From the NCBI GenBank assembly GCA_947258805.1, contig CAMYJV010000013.1, positions 8,990-33,959 of the forward strand: a stretch of 24,970 nucleotides of DNA, read 5' to 3'. Below the pieces are notes generated by a model. It saw only the letters and a program-made list of their open reading frames with translations. It was not told where the DNA came from and ran no database searches. This DNA is from an uncultured Gammaproteobacteria bacterium (lineage in GTDB: Bacteria > Pseudomonadota > Gammaproteobacteria > GCA-2729495). Shown in pieces: positions 22,122-24,970 of this stretch; positions within the stretch are counted from its first letter, which is position 1, and the number at the start of each line of letters is the position of its first letter. The translations under genes and the position numbers were made by a program.

Positions 22122-24665
22122 CTAGAAATCGACCATGTAGCCCAGGTTCAGAAAATAGGCCGAAGTATCCTCGGTATCGTCAATGGCAAAACTCGGATCC
22201 GGCTGCAGAGAGACGTCGCTGGTTGACCAGTGTCCGCCGGCTTCGAACTCCAGTCGGTAACGACGCCGCCACTGGTAAATCAGGCGCAGCATCGGCGATG
22301 CGACCCACTCGTCTGTGCCGTCCGTGTCCCGCTGACGATAGGACATCGCGATTCGCGGGTTGACGCGCAAGCCATCCGTCGCCGGATAGCGGAAATCTGC
22401 AATGACGGTGGTCGTATCAGAGGTGCGCGTCACGTTGTGGCGCAGCCCGAAAACTCCTGTGTCGCCGGGCTTCAGCAGGCTCGACCCCACCAGGTTACTG
22501 GTAAGGAAATACTGGGCGCCGGTCGCCGGCAGTGCCGCGACACCGGCAGACGCCACAGTGTCGTCGATTTCCCCGTAGCTGACATCGGTATTCCAATAGA
22601 AACGCTCGCCGATCGACGCAGAAAAACCGAACGATCCGGAGTACGCTTCGGACGTGCGGTTACGCGCCAGGCGCCGGATCTCCGACTCCGAGTACAGGTT
22701 GCGCAGCTCGTCGACGCTGGCTACCGGCTGGCCAATGAGCGCGTTGCGAGTGGTCAGGAACGGCCGGGCACCGATATCGAACCTGCCGTTGATCGTCAGC
22801 CGATCGTGGGCCCGCCAGTTGCCGATGAACATGGCCGAATTCAGCACGCTGTACGACACATCGAAGTCGACGAGACTGACCAGGTTCCACCGCTCCGTCA
22901 CGAAGCGGGCTTCGGCGCCAATCGCTTCGCGATCGGAAATGCCGTCCACGCGCGCCAGGTTCGTAAACACGCTGAAATCCCAGACGTCTGCAACGTTTGT
23001 CAGGTCAACGCTGGCCCCGTAAAACACGTGATCCGTCTCCGTTGAGTACCGCGGAGAATCCACCGGGAAGCCGGTGGTGACATTGATCGTCAAATCCGGT
23101 TTCCAGGCATAGCTGATATGGGCGCCGTCGAAGCGGCCGAGCACGCCTCCCGAGTAACGCGTCTGTCGACCGACTCTCGCGGCCACGCCCGATTGGTTAT
23201 CGACAATGTCCAGGTAGGCATAGGACACCAGCCCCTGGTCACCCGGCCCGTCATCGTCCAGCATGTCGTAGTAGTAGGCCGAATTCATTCTTCCCACCAG
23301 GTCGAATCGCCGGCCGCGCCGCTGCGCCACCAGGTCGGCGCGGGAAATAAACGCCGATTGATTGACCGTCTCCTGGTCTTCTTCGTGGAACTGATTCACG
23401 TCACGTCGGTAAAACTGGGAAATGCCACCGTAGACTTCCCACGGCGTCGATTCGCGCTGACTGACGGGGCGGAGCTGTTCGCGCCGGCTTGCCTCCGCCA
23501 TACCCAGCAGGCCGGCCAGTCGCTGTTGCACCCTGGCTGCCCGGGGCCCGTCGGGGAATTCCGCCAGGAAGGCTTCATACTCGGCCTTTGCATGGGCGAA
23601 TTGACCCTTTCTCTCCCTCGCCAGCCCCAGGTATTCGCGCGCGTCGGCCCGCTGGCTCACATCGGCTGTCTTGAGGACTTCGGTATAGATCCGAACGCTG
23701 CGGTCATAGTCTCGATCGATCAGCGCCGTCCTGGCTTGCGCCATCAGCTCAGTCGTCGCTTCGGGTGACAGTCCTTGCGCATCACCGGAGGCGACACTGG
23801 CCGCCAGTCCAAGTCCAGGCTGCGAATTCGTCACGGCGGGTCCGGGCAACGTGCCAGCCCGGGCGTCGGCTCGTTCATCGGCCGTCGCAATTGCGACCCA
23901 CGCCTGGGGCCAGTCGCCGGGTATCCCACCCAGTGCCGTTCGCGCCTCCGCCTCCGTGGCAAAGAACCCGACCCGCAGTTCCTGCCAGCTCCGCTCGCCG
24001 ACGGTGGTCTGGCGTATGTACGGGGTGACGGACTTCATGCCGACGAAGGGCGACAGGTCGACGGCCGCGGTCGGCGGCAGGGTCGCGAGGCTGAGCACAA
24101 AATACGCGTTGTCCGTGGCTGGCGTGACCCGGCGCAGTCGCATGGGCGTGCGGTCAGGAATCGCCGGGGGCTTCGGTGTGATCGGCAGATCAGCAGCCAT
24201 CGACGGTGGTTCCGGCTCGACCTGGGTTCCGGCATCCACGTCGACCCGTATCAGGTTGCCGATCCCTCCCTGGCTCACCGCGAAGCCGACCGGGCGATCG
24301 AAGCGCATCGTGAGTGTCGCTTCATCAAGACCGAGCAGCTCGAACTCCACATTCTGCACGTGTCCCAGGTGCCCCGTGCGCGGATTGCGCATTTCACTGC
24401 GCACTCCACCCAGCAAGCGACGGCACCCCGGTGACAGGGACAGTCGAATGGCCAGCACGGCGCCGCCCCGGCGCGGTGAGTGGTCGATGTAACGCATCGC
24501 ACACCCCAGCACGACTTCCGCGGTGGCCGTGTCGCCGCTTCTCGACATGCGGACATCTTCAATGACCTGATCGGTTGCCAGGACCGGGCCGGCAAGCAGC
24601 GCTGTCACCAACCAGAAAATCCCGCGGCTAGCCGACGCATGGTCCAGGCCCCGACGCATGCTCAC
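22122..24665 (-). CDS. Outer-membrane beta-barrel protein with AMIN-like, SPOR-like and TPR regions
   Basis: The 847-residue exported protein has a signal peptide (about 1-30). Residues 31-145 form a beta-rich AMIN-like domain. A Pro-rich linker precedes a SPOR-like domain (about 187-262; AYFVLSLATL, then ELRVGFFATEAEARTAL). TPR-like helices occupy about 300-392 (ARTALIDRDYDRSVRIYTEVLK, AKAEYEAFLAEFPDGPRAARV). From about 405 to the end, alternating aromatic/polar strands continue and terminate in YFLNLGYMVDF, a C-terminal Phe signature for outer-membrane insertion. It starts at GTG 24665, whose last two bases and A form the cytochrome stop (4-nt overlap); ATG 24659 is an alternative. It may hold a multiheme cytochrome to the envelope, which is inferred from gene order. 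Confidence 0.82.
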   Translation of the reverse strand: MSMRRGLDHASASRGIFWLVTALLAGPVLATDQVIEDVRMSRSGDTATAEVVLGCAMRYIDHSPRRGGAVLAIRLSLSPGCRRLLGGVRSEMRNPRTGHLGHVQNVEFELLGLDEATLTMRFDRPVGFAVSQGGIGNLIRVDVDAGTQVEPEPPSMAADLPITPKPPAIPDRTPMRLRRVTPATDNAYFVLSLATLPPTAAVDLSPFVGMKSVTPYIRQTTVGERSWQELRVGFFATEAEARTALGGIPGDWPQAWVAIATADERADARAGTLPGPAVTNSQPGLGLAASVASGDAQGLSPEATTELMAQARTALIDRDYDRSVRIYTEVLKTADVSQRADAREYLGLARERKGQFAHAKAEYEAFLAEFPDGPRAARVQQRLAGLLGMAEASRREQLRPVSQRESTPWEVYGGISQFYRRDVNQFHEEDQETVNQSAFISRADLVAQRRGRRFDLVGRMNSAYYYDMLDDDGPGDQGLVSYAYLDIVDNQSGVAARVGRQTRYSGGVLGRFDGAHISYAWKPDLTINVTTGFPVDSPRYSTETDHVFYGASVDLTNVADVWDFSVFTNLARVDGISDREAIGAEARFVTERWNLVSLVDFDVSYSVLNSAMFIGNWRAHDRLTINGRFDIGARPFLTTRNALIGQPVASVDELRNLYSESEIRRLARNRTSEAYSGSFGFSASIGERFYWNTDVSYGEIDDTVASAGVAALPATGAQYFLTSNLVGSSLLKPGDTGVFGLRHNVTRTSDTTTVIADFRYPATDGLRVNPRIAMSYRQRDTDGTDEWVASPMLRLIYQWRRRYRLEFEAGGHWSTSDVSLQPDPSFAIDDTEDTSAYFLNLGYMVDF

Positions 24666-24970
24666 GGGCTCCAGGCTGTCGTGTTGTGGCAGGTATCACA
24701 TTCCGCGGTGGTGGGAATGTGCTGCGGCGGCTTGCCCATCGCGATCATGCCGTTGTGGCAGCTGGAACAGGTGCCGATGACCTGCAGATGATCCACGCCG
24801 AGGACCGGCGAGAAAGTGATCGTGCTGTGGCAGTCCTCGCAAATGTTCGTAGCGGGAATGTGATTGGGCGGCTTGCCCGTTGCGGTCACGCCGTTGTGGC
24901 AGGCGAGACAGTTGTCGAAGATGCCCGCATGGTCGAAGCGCGCAGGCACCCAGGCCGTGGTGCGATGACA
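24662..24970 (-). CDS. Multiheme c-type cytochrome (N-terminal part outside the window)
   Basis: The frame is open from the right edge to TGA 24662, giving the last 102 residues. Four complete CxxCH haem sites are seen (CLACH, CEDCH, CSSCH, CDTCH), and the first two visible residues are CH, the end of a fifth. The sites lie in a repeat of about 42-45 residues, CxxCHNG..A.GKPP.HIP...C..CH, with two full units visible, so the complete protein may be long and carry many haems. Such repeats occur in periplasmic or extracellular cytochromes. It is the first visible gene of an operon with the beta-barrel protein and lipoprotein. Confidence 0.9.
   Translation of the reverse strand, partial: CHRTTAWVPARFDHAGIFDNCLACHNGVTATGKPPNHIPATNICEDCHSTITFSPVLGVDHLQVIGTCSSCHNGMIAMGKPPQHIPTTAECDTCHNTTAWSP

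Noticed and set aside
22230..24434. Long plus-strand frames opposite the beta-barrel gene
   Set aside because: They are antisense shadows without domains; the minus frame has signal peptide, repeats and barrel strands.
1..24970. CRISPR arrays, insertion sequences, phage genes, toxin-antitoxin or restriction systems
   Set aside because: Both strands were read for repeats, transposases, nucleases and paired small genes; only the two REP-like elements were found.

Overview
The window looks like chromosomal DNA of a high-GC gammaproteobacterium. Family content supports this: a VPLPA-CTERM (exosortase-type) surface protein, a copLAB-type copper operon like that of Xanthomonadales, PdxH, an MscK-like channel, a bactofilin, and GTAGGAGCGGCTTTAGCCGCGA palindromes of the kind scattered through Pseudomonas/Xanthomonas-like genomes. 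No phage, integrase, insertion sequence, CRISPR array, rRNA or tRNA gene was seen. The species cannot be named from sequence alone.

Layout, left to right. (1) 1-727, minus: an exported protein ending in a VPLPA-type sorting motif, cut by the window edge. Behind it is a 500-nt gene-free region holding its promoter, an intrinsic terminator inside its leader, and a second leftward terminator that closes a strongly self-complementary 150-190 nt stretch, a candidate small RNA. (2) 1231-5150, plus: an OmpR-type response regulator, a sensor kinase, a membrane-anchored parvulin-like isomerase and a HupE/UreJ membrane protein, tightly packed. (3) 5182-5753: two palindromic REP-like elements bracketing a SpoIIAA-like gene; the second supplies that gene's stop codon. 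(4) 5827-8813: a secreted SYLF-domain protein (minus), a lipoprotein with three exact-period repeats plus a SPOR domain, pdxH, and an unknown exported protein. (5) 8911-13336, minus: an exported metallo-beta-lactamase-fold hydrolase downstream of a 1130-residue MscK-like mechanosensitive channel. (6) 13628-15559, plus: an exported DUF3604 protein whose promoter contains a TetR-like operator. (7) 15580-16816, minus: bactofilin followed by a degenerate methyltransferase-like gene.

(8) 17108-20466, plus: copL-like, copA, copB and a glutathione peroxidase, apparently one copper and oxidative stress operon. The Shine-Dalgarno of the first gene is buried in a 13-bp hairpin. (9) 20495-20992, minus: a small very basic protein followed by a single-RRM RNA-binding protein. 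(10) 21149-24970, minus: a multiheme c-type cytochrome (cut by the right edge), an 847-residue SPOR/TPR/beta-barrel outer-membrane protein, a lipoprotein and a small unknown protein. The first three overlap by 4 nt and 1 nt, so they are almost certainly co-translated and may form an envelope redox complex.

The observations most worth following are the candidate RNA and attenuator-like leader at 815-1120, the cytochrome/beta-barrel/lipoprotein operon at the right end, the sequestered copL start, and the operator upstream of the DUF3604 gene.
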